From Brevibacillus dissolubilis (GTDB taxonomy: Bacteria; Bacillota; Bacilli; Brevibacillales; Brevibacillaceae), in NCBI RefSeq assembly GCF_006170445.1, contig NZ_VCNA01000002.1:558001-622000 (forward strand): a DNA stretch of 64,000 bases, given 5' to 3'. The translations under genes were made by a program, and so were the position numbers. The notes under the pieces were generated by a model. It was not told the DNA's origin. It searched no databases and worked only from the letters and a program-made list of their open reading frames with translations. Below, piece after piece: positions 1 through 10,209 of the stretch; within the stretch, counting starts at the first letter, position 1, and the number at the start of each line of letters is the position of its first letter.

Positions 1-1998
1 ATAGTCCGCGACGAGATCAGCCCGGCTCGCGGTGACGAGATGTCCGCGTTTGAGATAGCCTGTCTCGCGCAGAATCCCGGCGTAGAGCTTCGCGACCGTC
101 GTCTTCCCCGTCCCCGGATGGCCGGTAAAAACAGCGTGGAGCTCAACTGGAACAGACGGCAACCCCTGTTCTTGACGGCGGCACTGGATGGTGAGGAAGG
201 CGGCGATTTTTTTCATCTCTGCCTTGAGATTGGACAGACCGATCATCTGCTCAAGCTTGGCCGTGGCGGATAATTGGTCTCCTGTTGCTTCCCCGCGTCT
301 TCCCCCCTGCATCACGTCCTCCGCTTCGATTACGGTAAAATCCCCAATCGTCAGCTGCCCTTCCCCCGCCTCAACCCGTCTGCCTTTTGCAAAAATCGCT
401 TCCATCACAATCTGCTTGACCGCGCGAGCATTGCCGAAGGTCTCGTCAACCCGCTCCTGGCCGACACGCTGGCGAATGGCATACAAGGCGTCCGGCGTAA
501 TCGTATAGTCATTATACGCTGCCACCTTCACTGCAATCTGAAGAAGTTCATCGTCAGTAAAATCAGGCAGCTCATACTGTCCACTCTCAGGAAAACGGCT
601 GCGCAATCCAGGATTGGCCTGCAAGAAATGGCGCATTTCCTCAGGATAACCTGCGAGAATGACAACGAATGTCCCGGCATATTCCCCGCCGGTCATCGCC
701 GCTACCAACGTATCGACAGCCACTTGCCCATAATCACTGCCCGAGCTGTCCGCCCGCTTGAGACTGTATGCTTCATCAATAAAAAGTACGCCCCCTGCCG
801 CACGTCGGATCACTTCCATCGTGCGTTGCTCGGTCTGCCCGACATAGGCCCCGACCAGATGAGAGCGGTCTACCTCAACCACCTCATCCCGCTCCAGCAG
901 GCCCAGCTCGTGATAAAGACGGGCGATCAGGCGAGCCAAAGTGGTTTTTCCTGTACCGGGATTGCCCATCAGCACGAGATGCAGAGATGGCTGGTCTTGC
1001 AGCATCCAACCTTTTTCACTGCGGATCTGCTGATAGGTAAGATAGTGGGAAAGCTGGCGAATACGCTCTTTGATGTCGTGCAGGCCGATGAGTTCTTCGA
1101 TGGCGTCCAGAGCGGAAGGGGGCGGTTCGATGTGATCCCAGTCGGCGAACGATTCATCCTCCATCTGTGCTGTGAGCAGCTCTGTAATCTTGTTCTCAGT
1201 CTCAGCTACGCTCTCTAATGCAGTCTGTAACCTGTCCATCAGCTCTGACGAATAGAAAATTCCCTGCAACGAATCGGAATAAGCCCTCGCCCGTCCGATC
1301 ACTTCTTGGAGAAGCTCTACGGCTTGTACGGTGAGCTGGCGGAGATGGTGATAGCTTTGCTCCCGAGCTGTATCAGCCGCCAGTGAAGCCTCTTCCCCAG
1401 CCGCAATCAGATCCAAAAACCGCTCCCCTTCAGCCAACCTCCCCTCCGCTATGCTGATCAACGCCTCCACCTGCTTCTTCCGGTTGGCAGCGTTGTCCGT
1501 CTCGCGGATGGTGGGAAACGCTTGTTGGGCCCTACGAGATCGTACCAGCATGTGCAAATTGAGTTCACCGTACAACTCTGCCGCTTGTGGATAGCTCGGA
1601 TCAAGCTGGCGCGCTCGGTGTGTCCACTCCTTGACCAGCGCCATTCCATCCGCGCCCGTCTTCCGCTTTCGTCCGTCCTCTGTCTGCTGACGCCCGTCCT
1701 TTGTCTGCATTCGTCCGTCCTTTGCCAACTTTCGCCCTTCCTCTATCTGCCTCTGTCCGTTTTTCCTCCGCACTTGCTCGTTCTTCCCCTGCTTGTGCCA
1801 TCTCGCCTCTGCCAAAATCGTCAGCAACACAGCTTCCGCACGGTCCAACTGCGCCTCATCCACACTCCCCTGCTTCCGCGCCCGCTCCACGAACGGCAAC
1901 AGCCGCAAAGCCTCTGCCTCCAGTTCCACCGCCTGTGTGCTCAGGTGATTTCGTAACCCTTCTATATCAGAAAGCCAATCCAGCTCCCGTGTCTGCAT
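1..1998 (-). CDS. Double AAA+ ATPase of the CbxX/SpoVK type (3' end cut by window edge)
   Basis: The 666 visible codons encode a helical, charged N-terminal part (about residues 1-260) followed by two AAA+ modules. Module 1 has Walker A GNPGTGKTT and Walker B GGVLFIDEAYSL. Module 2, reaching the left edge, has Walker A GHPGTGKTT. This matches the CbxX/CfqX/SpoVK family of hexameric remodelling ATPases. B. subtilis SpoVK has one such module, so this is a longer, duplicated form. ATG codons lie at 2004 and 1998; GGAGGT abuts the first, so the second, six bases downstream, is the likelier start. A tandem 7-residue repeat lies near residues 80-110. A role in sporulation is inference; the substrate is unknown. 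Confidence 0.85.
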   Translation of the reverse strand, partial: MQTRELDWLSDIEGLRNHLSTQAVELEAEALRLLPFVERARKQGSVDEAQLDRAEAVLLTILAEARWHKQGKNEQVRRKNGQRQIEEGRKLAKDGRMQTKDGRQQTEDGRKRKTGADGMALVKEWTHRARQLDPSYPQAAELYGELNLHMLVRSRRAQQAFPTIRETDNAANRKKQVEALISIAEGRLAEGERFLDLIAAGEEASLAADTAREQSYHHLRQLTVQAVELLQEVIGRARAYSDSLQGIFYSSELMDRLQTALESVAETENKITELLTAQMEDESFADWDHIEPPPSALDAIEELIGLHDIKERIRQLSHYLTYQQIRSEKGWMLQDQPSLHLVLMGNPGTGKTTLARLIARLYHELGLLERDEVVEVDRSHLVGAYVGQTEQRTMEVIRRAAGGVLFIDEAYSLKRADSSGSDYGQVAVDTLVAAMTGGEYAGTFVVILAGYPEEMRHFLQANPGLRSRFPESGQYELPDFTDDELLQIAVKVAAYNDYTITPDALYAIRQRVGQERVDETFGNARAVKQIVMEAIFAKGRRVEAGEGQLTIGDFTVIEAEDVMQGGRRGEATGDQLSATAKLEQMIGLSNLKAEMKKIAAFLTIQCRRQEQGLPSVPVELHAVFTGHPGTGKTTVAKLYAGILRETGYLKRGHLVTASRADLVADY
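1670..1753 (-). repeat. Four tandem 21-bp imperfect repeats inside the AAA+ gene
   Basis: Units begin at 1670, 1691, 1712 and 1733. On the coding strand they encode a 7-residue motif with core KDGR or EDGR and a variable Q-T filler. The period is an exact multiple of three, so unit number can change without breaking the frame. Confidence 0.75.
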
Positions 1999-2117
1999 AT
2001 CCATACCTCCGTGCTTACGTCCATGATGCCATTCAAGCTGCTTGTGGTTAATCAGTTCTCCCCTCAGTATATACGATTTGCACAGAGAAACAGGAAGTTT
2101 GATTGTATGTAGACGGC

Positions 2118-2146
2118 AAAAAAACCACCCTGTTCACCGAGGTGGT
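2118..2146 (-). terminator. Intrinsic terminator
   Basis: ACCACC and GGTGGT arms are followed on the minus strand by seven T residues. It lies downstream of the small gene at 2220-2423, in tandem with the hairpin at 2189-2214. Confidence 0.7.
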
Positions 2147-2188
2147 CATTCCCAATTCCAGCCTATCTTTTCTCAGTCCAACCCACAT

Positions 2189-2214
2189 AAAAAAAGCGAC
2201 CCGTCACGAGTCGC
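2189..2214 (-). terminator. Intrinsic terminator of the small gene at 2220
   Basis: An 8-bp stem (one G-T pair) with loop TGA is followed by seven T residues on the minus strand, six bases past the stop codon of the 67-residue gene. Confidence 0.85.
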
Positions 2215-2219
2215 CATTC

Positions 2220-2423
2220 TTACAGCTTCAGATTACCCAGTTCGATATTCGCCTTAACCTCTGCAAGCGCTTCTTCGTACACATCGCTTTCGTGGTCGGC
2301 TGACACTTTGAACTGAGTGATCAGTTTTTCCCCGCTGCGCACCTGCACATTGTATTGGGAGTCACCATCATAGGTTGTTGCAAAATTGAGCTGACGTCCA
2401 TTTACTTCCATCGTTTTTTCCAT
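2220..2423 (-). CDS. Small conserved-looking hypothetical protein, 67 aa
   Basis: I do not recognise this protein. It is acidic and probably folds as beta strands followed by a helix (an EEALAEVKANIE stretch near the end). GGAGGTGA lies seven bases before the ATG and a strong terminator follows directly, so it is probably a real single-gene unit. It has no signal peptide or membrane segment. Confidence 0.7.
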   Translation of the reverse strand: MEKTMEVNGRQLNFATTYDGDSQYNVQVRSGEKLITQFKVSADHESDVYEEALAEVKANIELGNLKL

Positions 2424-2538
2424 TCGCTCATCACCTCCACGCTTAGTTTTACCAATCGCGGGAAAAAAAATCGGGAAATGCGGCGAATTTTGCGCTTGCC
2501 GGGGAAATAACGCGGCAGGACAGACAGGTAAAACAACG

Positions 2539-2583
2539 AAAAAACCCGTTGCCCGCTTACGAACTGCCGGATCAACGGGTTTT
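2539..2583 (-). terminator. Intrinsic terminator ending the parE-parC unit
   Basis: AACCCGTTG and CAACGGGTT arms are followed by T residues on the minus strand, just after the 113-residue gene at 2600. Confidence 0.85.
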
Positions 2584-2599
2584 CTGCAGCAACTACGGC

Positions 2600-2941
2600 T
2601 TACACCTCAGAAAAATCCGCGAGCACGGTTTCCTGTGTCACTTGCTTGCCATCAGGCAGAGTAACACGCACGAAGCCTTTTTCCTGAGCGGTGGCTTGCC
2701 CCTCGTTCATCCAGTCAAAGCAGAACGTATAGCGCTTTTTCTCAAACGCCTGCTCTTCACTCAAAGTGTCGAGGATCTCGCGCAGGGTGGAGGACAGTAG
2801 CGGAACACTGATCCGCTCGCCGTCTACGCTTGGCAGAGCGAGGTATTTAGGGGCATCTTCAAAATATTGAACGGTGTCAAGCAACAAGGAAACCTGTTGC
2901 CAGTTAAGCTCACTCACAAACTCTTCAAACGGCTTAGCCAT
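2600..2941 (-). CDS. Hypothetical protein downstream of parC, 113 aa
   Basis: Cytoplasmic, acidic, with no membrane segment. A helical N-terminal half (about residues 1-60) is followed by a beta-rich end. AAAGGAATG stands before the ATG. Only 14 bases separate it from the parC stop codon and a terminator follows, so it is the last gene of the topoisomerase IV unit. I know no function for it. Confidence 0.75.
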   Translation of the reverse strand: MAKPFEEFVSELNWQQVSLLLDTVQYFEDAPKYLALPSVDGERISVPLLSSTLREILDTLSEEQAFEKKRYTFCFDWMNEGQATAQEKGFVRVTLPDGKQVTQETVLADFSEV

Positions 2942-2955
2942 CGGGAATCATTCCT

Positions 2956-5436
2956 TTATTGTTTGTCGGCAGTATCTGTATCCTCAAGCGGAATCGTCGC
3001 TTCTAACGAGATATCCTGTACACCATCGTCGATCACTTTGAGTCCGATTGAACCCGGATCATTGATTGGCACTTTACCGGCATCAAGCAACACTTCGTCA
3101 CCTTTTGCCGTGAGGATATAGACCACTTCAGACGTCATTTGTTCGAGCTGGGCAAAGCGGACGACGTGTGCTTTGGTTTTGCGGCGGCGGATTAGAAGTT
3201 GCCCCTTGCCGCTGCGGGCCTGCAGGTTGAGTTCGCCCACGAAATTGCGTTTGACCACACCCTCTTCGGTGATGATACGCAGGACTGTGTCGTCGTTTTC
3301 TTCGCCTTTGGTGACGAACATGTGGATCACTTCATCACCAGCCGACAGGGTAATCGCCTTGACCCCGCTGGTAGCACGTCCGGTCGGTGAGACTTCTTCC
3401 TGTTTGAAACGGATGCTCATACCATCGCGGGTCACCACGAGGAAGGCTCCTGTGTCATCGACTAGTTCAACCGTAATGAACTCGTCCTCGTCGTTTTTCA
3501 GCTTGGCTGCTACGAAGGAACCAGAACGGCTGGTGGCGTAGTCAGTCAACGCTGATTTTTTGATCAGACCGGATTTGGTCATGTGAGTGACGAAGAGCGG
3601 CGTCTGCGGTGCAAAATTCTCCACGATACGCATCGCGATAATCCGCTGTCCTTTTTCGAGCGGGATGACGTTGACAAGTGCGGTACCGATATCCTTCCAC
3701 TTGGCGTCCGGGATGGTATCGACAAGCACCGCGAAGTATTTCCCGTCTTGGGTAAAGAACAGGGCGGTGTGGGCCGTATTCGTCGAGACGAACTGCTTGA
3801 CGCGGTCGCCTTCTTTGACCCCGCAGGAATCGATATCTCCGCCTGCTGACTTGAAGGAGCGCGGGCTTGTCCGCTTGATATAGCCTTGATTGGTCAGCGT
3901 AATGATGCAATCCTCTGCATTGATCTGCATCGCAAGGTCTATCTTAATCTCTTCGATTTCGCCTTGGATTTCGCTGAGGCGCGGTTCGGCGTACTTTTTC
4001 TTGATGTCGGAGAGCTCGCCGACGATGACGCTGATCAGCTTTTTCTCGCTGGCGAGGATCGCTTCCAGCTCGGTGATCTCTTTGCCGAGTGCTTCGAGTT
4101 CCTTTTCCAGCTTGACGATGTCGATACGGGTCAGGGACGCCAGCTGGATCGCAAGAATCGCGTCGGCCTGCACATCAGAGAAGCCGAACTTCTCGGTGAT
4201 GTTCTTCTTCGCATCGGCACGGTCTTCGGAATCCATGATCGTATCGACGATTTCACGCAGGATGGAGCGGGCTTTGATCAAGCCTTCGACGACTTCCTGT
4301 CGGTGTTTTTTGCGTTCCAGATCATAAGCAGAACGGCGGGTAACGACTTCCTTCTGGTGCGTGATGTAGGCGTTGAGCAACTGTTTGAGCCCCATCTGCT
4401 TGATCGTACCCTCGTGAATCGCGTTCATGTTGTAGTTGTAGAAGATCTGCAGATCGGTGTTTTTGTACAGGTAGTTGAGGATCTGTTGTGGGTCAGCTTC
4501 TTTGCGGATGTCGATGACGATGCGGACTTTTTTCAGCTCCGCCTCTTTACGTCCGGTCTCGTCGCGAATGGTGAGTGCGCCTTCGACTTTACGCTCCATC
4601 AGGAGTTCATCGATCTGAGCGACCAGCTTGGACTTGACGACATCGTACGGAATCTCGCTGATGACGATGCGCTTGACCTTACCGCCTTTTGGCTCATCCA
4701 CATCGGCACGGGCACGGATGATGAATTGACCGCGTCCTGTCTCAAATGCTTTCCTGATCCCGGACACACCCTGGATGATCCCTCCTGTCGGGAAGTCTGG
4801 GCCTTTGACATGGGTCATCAGCTCATCGAGGGTGATCTCCGGATTTTTCATCTGGGCAATCGTCGCATCGATCACTTCGCCCAGGTTATGGGTCGGGATA
4901 TCCGTGGCAAAACCTACGGCGATCCCGGATGCACCATTCACCAGCAGGTTCGGAAAACGCGCTGGCAGCACAGATGGCTGCTGTGTGGAGTTATCATAGT
5001 TCGGAATGAACGTAACGGTATCTTTTTCAATGTCGCGCAGCATTTCATTGGCCAGCGCAGACAGCTTCGCCTCGGTATAACGCATCGCCGCAGGCGGGTC
5101 GGCGTCCAAGCTACCGAAGTTCCCTTGGCCTTGGATCAAGACATGGCGCATCTTCCACCATTGGGCCATACGCACCATGGTTTCGTAGATCGCGCTGTCG
5201 CCGTGCGGGTGATACGTACCCATCACCGTACCGACCGTTTTGGCCGATTTACGGTAGGCTTTGTCAAACGTATTGCCCTCTTCATACATCGCGTACAGAA
5301 TACGACGCTGTACCGGCTTGAGGCCGTCACGGGCATCAGGAATCGCGCGTGAGAGGATAACCAGGTTGGCATAATCCCCAAAGCGCTTCCCCATGATTTC
5401 GGTGAAGCTTTGCTTAATAATCTGGTTGGAGTACAT
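2956..5436 (-). CDS. parC: DNA topoisomerase IV subunit A
   Basis: ParC is the DNA-cleaving subunit of topoisomerase IV, which unlinks daughter chromosomes. The 826-residue length is normal. The N-terminal winged-helix domain carries the catalytic tyrosine, about Tyr120 in [11 protein letters not shown]. The quinolone-determining segment reads [10 protein letters not shown] (about 76-85), with the usual Ser and Glu, so there is no sign of target-site resistance. The C-terminal beta-pinwheel lacks a canonical GyrA box, and together with the parE neighbour this points to ParC rather than GyrA. Its ATG follows the parE stop by two bases, so translation is probably coupled. Confidence 0.95.
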   Translation of the reverse strand: MYSNQIIKQSFTEIMGKRFGDYANLVILSRAIPDARDGLKPVQRRILYAMYEEGNTFDKAYRKSAKTVGTVMGTYHPHGDSAIYETMVRMAQWWKMRHVLIQGQGNFGSLDADPPAAMRYTEAKLSALANEMLRDIEKDTVTFIPNYDNSTQQPSVLPARFPNLLVNGASGIAVGFATDIPTHNLGEVIDATIAQMKNPEITLDELMTHVKGPDFPTGGIIQGVSGIRKAFETGRGQFIIRARADVDEPKGGKVKRIVISEIPYDVVKSKLVAQIDELLMERKVEGALTIRDETGRKEAELKKVRIVIDIRKEADPQQILNYLYKNTDLQIFYNYNMNAIHEGTIKQMGLKQLLNAYITHQKEVVTRRSAYDLERKKHRQEVVEGLIKARSILREIVDTIMDSEDRADAKKNITEKFGFSDVQADAILAIQLASLTRIDIVKLEKELEALGKEITELEAILASEKKLISVIVGELSDIKKKYAEPRLSEIQGEIEEIKIDLAMQINAEDCIITLTNQGYIKRTSPRSFKSAGGDIDSCGVKEGDRVKQFVSTNTAHTALFFTQDGKYFAVLVDTIPDAKWKDIGTALVNVIPLEKGQRIIAMRIVENFAPQTPLFVTHMTKSGLIKKSALTDYATSRSGSFVAAKLKNDEDEFITVELVDDTGAFLVVTRDGMSIRFKQEEVSPTGRATSGVKAITLSAGDEVIHMFVTKGEENDDTVLRIITEEGVVKRNFVGELNLQARSGKGQLLIRRRKTKAHVVRFAQLEQMTSEVVYILTAKGDEVLLDAGKVPINDPGSIGLKVIDDGVQDISLEATIPLEDTDTADKQ

Positions 5437-5438
5437 CC

Positions 5439-7397
5439 TTACTCATCCTCTCCCATCTCAAAGGTGACATGGTTCTCAATCCATTCACGGCGCGGCGGAA
5501 CTTTATCGCCCATGAGAGTGGTGATGAGCTTCTCGCTGGCTGGCAGGTTTTCATCCAGCGCGATTTGGATCAGCTTGCGGTTTTCCGGGTCCATCGTGGT
5601 CTCCCACAGCTGCTCAGGGTTCATCTCACCGAGACCTTTATAACGGGTGATTTTCGCCCCGCGGCCTACTTTCTTAAGAGCAGCCTCCAGCTCGTAGTCA
5701 TCCCAGCAATAGATCACGTCAGACTTCTTGCCTTCCTTGGTGACCGAGTAGAGCGGCGGCTGGGCGATATAGAGACGGCCTGCCTTGACCAGCTCCTGCA
5801 TGTAGCGGAAGAAGAACGTGAGAAGCAGAGTCTGGATGTGTGATCCGTCGACGTCCGCGTCCGACATGATGATGATTTTGTCAAAAGCGCAGTTCTCCAC
5901 ATTCATCTCATCGCCGAGGTCGGTCTCGAGTACCTCCAGAATCGTGCGGAACTCTTCGTTGGCCAGCACTTCGGACAGCTTCGCCTTCTCGGTGTTGAGC
6001 GGTTTTCCCTTCAGGCTGAAAATCGCTTGGAATTCCGCGCTGCGCGCCTGCTTGGCAGAACCGCCCGCAGAGTCACCCTCGACGAGGAACAGTTCATTAC
6101 GGCTCTTGTCCTTGTTTTGAGGTGGCGTATATTTTTCCGAGATGGATTTGCGCTTCTTGGCACCTTTGCCTTTTTTGTCGCCGCGCAGGGCTTCCCGCTG
6201 TTTGCGGAGCTCTTCACGGATTTGGGCGGATTTGACCGCTTTTTCGACGAGCAGCTTGGCGATTTCCGGGTTTTCCTCGAGGAAAAAGCCCAGCTTCTCA
6301 CCGACGATCTGCTCTACTGTCGCACGCGCTTCTTCGTTCCCCAGCTTATCCTTGGTCTGGGACTCGAACTGCACGTCTGACATCTGCAGCGACAGCACGC
6401 CGAGGAAGCCTTCGCGCAGATCGTTCCCGGTCAGATTGGCGTCTTTTTCCTTGAGCAGCCCTTTTTTCCGGGCAAAATCGTTGAATACGCGTGTCGTCGC
6501 ATTGCGAAAGCCAGTGACATGCGTACCGCCGTCGACGGTTGGAATGGAGTTGACATAAGAGACAAGTGTCTCGGTATAGCCATCGTTATATTGGAACGCC
6601 AGCTCAGCGTAAACGTTATCTTTTTCACCTTCAAAATAAACCGTAGGGTGCAGGGCGGCCTTGCCTTCGTTGAGATATTCCACATAAGTGCGGATGCCCT
6701 CTGGGTAGTGGAATTCGTCACGCTTGATTTCGCTGCCGCGTCTGTCTACCAGTACCATGCGGATGCCTTTGAGCAAAAAGGCGGTCTCGCGCATACGCTC
6801 ACAGATCAGTTCATAATCAAATTTGGTCGTGGTAAAAACAGCTTCATCTGGCTTAAAGCTGACCGTGGTACCTGTTCGCTTGGTGGTACCGACGATATCA
6901 AGCCCGGTGACCGGTTTTCCGACGTGCTCTAGGCCGTTTTCATCGACCACATATTCATATCGTTGCTTGTAGATATTGCCTTCGCGGTGGATCTCCACCT
7001 CAAGCCATTTGGACAGGGCTACGACGACACTTGAACCTACGCCGTGCAGACCACCTGATTTTTTATAACCGCCGCCGCCAAATTTTCCCCCGGCATGCAG
7101 CGTGGTAAAAATAACTTCCGGCACAGGGCGTCCTGTCTTGTGCATCCCGGTCGGTATCCCCCGCCCGTGGTCCTCGACGCTGACGCTGCCGTCTTTGTAT
7201 AACGTGACGATGATGGTGTCGTTGTAGCCGGCGAGACTTTCGTCTTTGGCATTGTCAACGATCTCCCAGACAAGATGATGAAGACCTCGGGTTCCTGTCG
7301 AACCTATGTACATCCCAGGGCGTTTCCGGACGGCAATAAGGCCTTCTAACACCTGAATGTCGTCTTCTGTATATGTCAGTGCTTGCTTTTCCGTCAT
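5439..7397 (-). CDS. parE: DNA topoisomerase IV subunit B
   Basis: ParE is the ATPase subunit of topoisomerase IV. The GHKL ATPase region includes [10 protein letters not shown] (the catalytic Glu is in this region), DHGRGIPTG and [10 protein letters not shown]. The TOPRIM domain shows [11 protein letters not shown] and the metal-binding DADVDGSHI. The start is placed at ATG 7397, giving 652 residues, because GGGGAG lies seven bases upstream. A 40-residue extension to 7517 has no ribosome binding site and does not resemble the family. It is first in the unit parE-parC-113 aa. Confidence 0.95.
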   Translation of the reverse strand: MTEKQALTYTEDDIQVLEGLIAVRKRPGMYIGSTGTRGLHHLVWEIVDNAKDESLAGYNDTIIVTLYKDGSVSVEDHGRGIPTGMHKTGRPVPEVIFTTLHAGGKFGGGGYKKSGGLHGVGSSVVVALSKWLEVEIHREGNIYKQRYEYVVDENGLEHVGKPVTGLDIVGTTKRTGTTVSFKPDEAVFTTTKFDYELICERMRETAFLLKGIRMVLVDRRGSEIKRDEFHYPEGIRTYVEYLNEGKAALHPTVYFEGEKDNVYAELAFQYNDGYTETLVSYVNSIPTVDGGTHVTGFRNATTRVFNDFARKKGLLKEKDANLTGNDLREGFLGVLSLQMSDVQFESQTKDKLGNEEARATVEQIVGEKLGFFLEENPEIAKLLVEKAVKSAQIREELRKQREALRGDKKGKGAKKRKSISEKYTPPQNKDKSRNELFLVEGDSAGGSAKQARSAEFQAIFSLKGKPLNTEKAKLSEVLANEEFRTILEVLETDLGDEMNVENCAFDKIIIMSDADVDGSHIQTLLLTFFFRYMQELVKAGRLYIAQPPLYSVTKEGKKSDVIYCWDDYELEAALKKVGRGAKITRYKGLGEMNPEQLWETTMDPENRKLIQIALDENLPASEKLITTLMGDKVPPRREWIENHVTFEMGEDE

Positions 7398-7489
7398 TCG
7401 CTTCTCCCCTCTAAATCGTGTTACTGTTGTGAGCGAACACTTAATCGCTATTGTAAACCATTTGGCGGAGTAAAAAAACACGTTCGACA

Positions 7490-7525
7490 AAAAAAACGGG
7501 CCATCCCGCATGAGCAAGATGGCTT
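7490..7525 (-). terminator. Intrinsic terminator after the YebC-family gene
   Basis: GCCATC and GATGGC arms are followed within three bases by a run of seven T on the minus strand. It separates the YebC-family gene from parE. Confidence 0.7.
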
Positions 7526-7546
7526 TGGATTGGCGTTCCGGCCTCT

Positions 7547-8293
7547 TTATCCCTGGATTTTTGCCAGTTCTTCTTCGTCGATTTCGTAGTTGGCGTAGAC
7601 GTTTTGCACATCGTCGTTATCTTCGAAGGCGTCCATCATTTTCACCATTTTGACCGCATCTTCCCCTGTGATGCGAACGGTGTTTTGTGGAATCCACTGT
7701 ACTTCCGCTTGGGCAAACTTGTAGCCTTCAGCTTCGAGCGCGCCTTTGACTTGGTCTAGTTCATGCGGGTGGGTCAGGATTTGGTAGTGGTCTTCGGTGG
7801 TTTCCATATCTTCCGCACCTGCTTCCACCGCTTGCATCAGCATGGTGTCTTCGTCGACTTCGAATTCTTCACGGTCGATCACGATGACGCCTTTTTTGTC
7901 AAACATAAAGCTGACGGAACCGGTCTCACCCATGTTGCCGCCGCGCTTGTTGAAGATCGCACGTACGTCTGCTGCGGTACGGTTGCGGTTGTCGGAGAGG
8001 CATTCGACAATAATCGCGCAGCCGCCTGGGCCGTAGCCTTCATAACGGATTTCTTCGTAGTTGTCTGCGTTGCCTTGATCGGTTGCTTTTTTGATCGCAC
8101 GGTCGATGTTATCGACAGGCATATTGATGGCACGCGCATTGGCGATGACGGCTTTCAGCGCGAGGTTGGCGTTCGGGTCTGGACCGCCTTGTTTGGCTGT
8201 TACGTAGATTTGACGGGCAAGCTTAACGAATTGGTTGTTCTTCTTTTGGTCAGCTGCACCTTTTCTTCCGGCGAATAATTTAAACTTTGGCAT
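7547..8293 (-). CDS. YebC/PmpR-family regulatory protein
   Basis: The 248-residue protein has the family signatures RYEGYGPGGCAIIVECL, NRTAADVRA and GGNMGETGSVSFMF, and the expected three-domain length. Family members bind DNA, and some help translation of difficult proline-rich sequences. The extreme N-terminus (MPKFKLFAGRKGAADQ) differs from the common MAGHSKW type. The gene appears to be monocistronic and ends at the terminator at 7490. Confidence 0.9.
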   Translation of the reverse strand: MPKFKLFAGRKGAADQKKNNQFVKLARQIYVTAKQGGPDPNANLALKAVIANARAINMPVDNIDRAIKKATDQGNADNYEEIRYEGYGPGGCAIIVECLSDNRNRTAADVRAIFNKRGGNMGETGSVSFMFDKKGVIVIDREEFEVDEDTMLMQAVEAGAEDMETTEDHYQILTHPHELDQVKGALEAEGYKFAQAEVQWIPQNTVRITGEDAVKMVKMMDAFEDNDDVQNVYANYEIDEEELAKIQG

Positions 8294-8415
8294 GATGGAT
8301 TCTCCTTACCATAGTGAATAAAGATGGTGAAAAACTAAAACTTTCGTCCAATCATATATTTTAGCAAAGACTATGGAACAGAAACAATATGGCTGGGAAA
8401 AAATTATCAGCAGCC

Positions 8416-8448
8416 GTTTGCCGTTAATCCCAAGTGAATCGGGCAAAC
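8416..8448. repeat. Inverted repeat upstream of the stress-protein-like gene
   Basis: GTTTGCC at 8416-8422 matches GGCAAAC within 8441-8448, with an 18-base spacer. It lies 40 bases before the preferred GTG start of the next gene. It may be an operator or an mRNA hairpin. Confidence 0.45.
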
Positions 8449-8489
8449 TATCGGTTGTAGTTCACTACACGCAAAAGGGGGATTCTACG

Positions 8490-8882
8490 GTGCTTAGTGC
8501 GACGAAACCGTTTATCAAGCTGCATAAATACGACCAGAACCTCGTGTCCGACATTCAGGCGCTCAACTCTTCCGGTTACCACAAGGACGATATCTGGGTG
8601 ATCAAGTGGAACCCGACGAAGAATCACTCTAACCAACGTAACAACTATTATAAATACAGCACCCATTTTGAGAGCGCGGTCGGCGATATTGACAGCAAAG
8701 CGCACTTCTTTGACAACGGTGGGGAAGAAATCCGCACCCGTCTGGAAAAGCTGGGTCTGACCAAGGACGAGGCTTCTGCGCTGTTCCGTGAGCTTCAGGA
8801 GACCGAAGCGACCTGCATTTTGGCGGTGCGTGATCTGAAGGATAACATCATCGAGATGAATACGCGGATTGCAGCACGATAA
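8490..8882 (+). CDS. General stress protein 17M (YflT)-like protein
   Basis: The N-terminal pattern of a short strand followed by a helix and SGYHKDDIWVI resembles the YflT/GsiB-associated stress fold; the rest is a charged helical tail. An ATG at 8373 would add 39 residues but has no ribosome binding site. GTG 8490 is preceded by AAAGGGGG at eight bases and puts the conserved motif at the usual distance from the N-terminus, giving 131 residues. The family assignment is moderate; the function is unknown. Confidence 0.65.
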   Translation: MLSATKPFIKLHKYDQNLVSDIQALNSSGYHKDDIWVIKWNPTKNHSNQRNNYYKYSTHFESAVGDIDSKAHFFDNGGEEIRTRLEKLGLTKDEASALFRELQETEATCILAVRDLKDNIIEMNTRIAAR

Positions 8883-8903
8883 CCAGCAGGGATGCCGGGC
8901 AGA

Positions 8904-8927
8904 CTGTCAGTGGATTGGCGCTGACAG
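8904..8927. repeat. Hairpin between convergent genes
   Basis: CTGTCAG and CTGACAG form a perfect 7-bp stem in the gap between the convergent stress-like and hydrolase genes. There is no clear T run on either side, so it may be only a weak terminator. Confidence 0.4.
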
Positions 8928-8937
8928 CCTGTCCCTT

Positions 8938-9780
8938 TTAGCGTTTCAACCAGTTTTTCACCTCATCTGCGACACGCTCAGGCGCATCCCAGTGGACCAT
9001 ATGGCCCGTGTTTTCGATGGCTACACAGACTGCGTCTGGATGATGGCTTTTCAAAAGATTCACACCATTCTCCCGTGCCAACTCCATCGTCGGAGGCATC
9101 GTTCCCCGCACAAGCAGGATCGGTGCGCTCACCCGATCATATACACGACGGAACGGTTCCTGGTAGAACGATTTCATGATCGCAAGCAGCGTCTCTTTGG
9201 TCACAATCAGCTGAATCCCTTCTGCTGTCTCCTGCATCGAATCACGGGTCATGTCATCCAGACGGTCGTTCCACCGGAAGGAAAATGCGCTGTAACGCGC
9301 AATTGCTTCTTTCCACGTGGCACAGCGAAAACTGCCGAGATACTCGTCCCACTCGCGCAGGCTCCGCTCCAAGCTGTCATGCGGGCGGTCCTGTGGTGCG
9401 ACAAAGCCGCCGTCGAGCATGATCAGCCCTGTCACCTTATCTGGATAGGCAGCGGCGTAAAACAGGGAAAGGGCAGCCCCCCACGAGTGGCCCATCAGGG
9501 TAAACTGCGTCAGCCCAAGCACGGTCACGACGCCATCCAACCAAGCGGCGAGCGTAGTAAATAAGTATGAATTTTCAGTGGAGAAGCCAGGGGTGAGACC
9601 GTGCCCCGGCATATCTAACGCAACGAGATGATACTCGTCTTGGAGCAGCTCTGCCAATTCAAAAAAGCTGGCGGCACTGCCTGTAAGCCCATGGATGCAG
9701 AGGATGACAGGCTTATCGGGATTGCTCCAGAGATAGCCGTTAACGGTTTGGTCACCCAGCGTTAGGTTGATTTGTTGCAT
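8938..9780 (-). CDS. Alpha/beta-hydrolase
   Basis: The 280-residue protein has the classic fold landmarks: oxyanion HG near residue 30, nucleophile elbow LMGHSWGAAL (about Ser99), an acid in the region after PILLVRG, and a histidine in NTGHMVHW near the C-terminus. There is no signal peptide, so it is cytoplasmic. GGGAG precedes the ATG. The substrate cannot be deduced; esterases, haloperoxidase-like enzymes and MenH-type enzymes share this pattern. Confidence 0.85.
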   Translation of the reverse strand: MQQINLTLGDQTVNGYLWSNPDKPVILCIHGLTGSAASFFELAELLQDEYHLVALDMPGHGLTPGFSTENSYLFTTLAAWLDGVVTVLGLTQFTLMGHSWGAALSLFYAAAYPDKVTGLIMLDGGFVAPQDRPHDSLERSLREWDEYLGSFRCATWKEAIARYSAFSFRWNDRLDDMTRDSMQETAEGIQLIVTKETLLAIMKSFYQEPFRRVYDRVSAPILLVRGTMPPTMELARENGVNLLKSHHPDAVCVAIENTGHMVHWDAPERVADEVKNWLKR

Positions 9781-9853
9781 AGGACTTTACTCCCTTCTTT
9801 TGGTGATGGACATGCTTGTGAGAAGCCTATCGATCCAGTTACATATAGACGCA

Positions 9854-9884
9854 AAAACTCCCCAGAAGGTCAGGGGAGTTTTCA
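9854..9884. terminator. Terminator of the DUF1292 gene
   Basis: AACTCCCC and GGGGAGTT arms are flanked by A and T runs. It follows the DUF1292 gene on the minus strand. Confidence 0.8.
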
Positions 9885-9900
9885 CATGATGATGGTGGTT

Positions 9901-10209
9901 CTATTCTTCTTTCAGGTCAACGAGCTCGATGCCTTCGAGTACTTCGTTGAGTTTTGCGTGTGCTGCTTCTTCTTCGGATTCTTCGAGCTGAACGAGTTCG
10001 CCACCTTCGATTTTGAATACGAAAATGTCGATTTCGCCTTCTTCATCCATATCCTCTTCATCGATTGCTTCAGTCAGCGCCATGTATTGCTTGTTGTTGA
10101 GTTCGAACTTCGCGATTACTTCGAAGTCGCCGAGCTCGTCGCCGTTTTCATCGTCAAGGGAGATCAGGTCGCCCAATTCCAAGTCTTCGTATTTCATTTC
10201 ATCTGTCAT
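9901..10209 (-). CDS. DUF1292-family acidic protein
   Basis: This 102-residue, strongly acidic protein has the DUF1292 (YrzB-like) layout: short beta strands around FEVIAKFELNNKQYMALTEA, an acidic loop, then IFVFKIEGGELVQLE. Members are small Firmicutes proteins of unknown function. Its start overlaps the end of the upstream HNH gene by 11 bases, which suggests translational coupling. Confidence 0.85.
   Translation of the reverse strand: MTDEMKYEDLELGDLISLDDENGDELGDFEVIAKFELNNKQYMALTEAIDEEDMDEEGEIDIFVFKIEGGELVQLEESEEEAAHAKLNEVLEGIELVDLKEE

Noticed and set aside
274-1218. 314-codon plus-strand frame at the left edge
   Set aside because: It is opposite the AAA+ gene, which has intact Walker motifs on the minus strand.
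3886-5352. 488-codon plus-strand reading frame opposite parC
   Set aside because: It lies wholly antisense to an intact, strongly conserved gene, and has no start signal. Its openness follows from parC codon bias.
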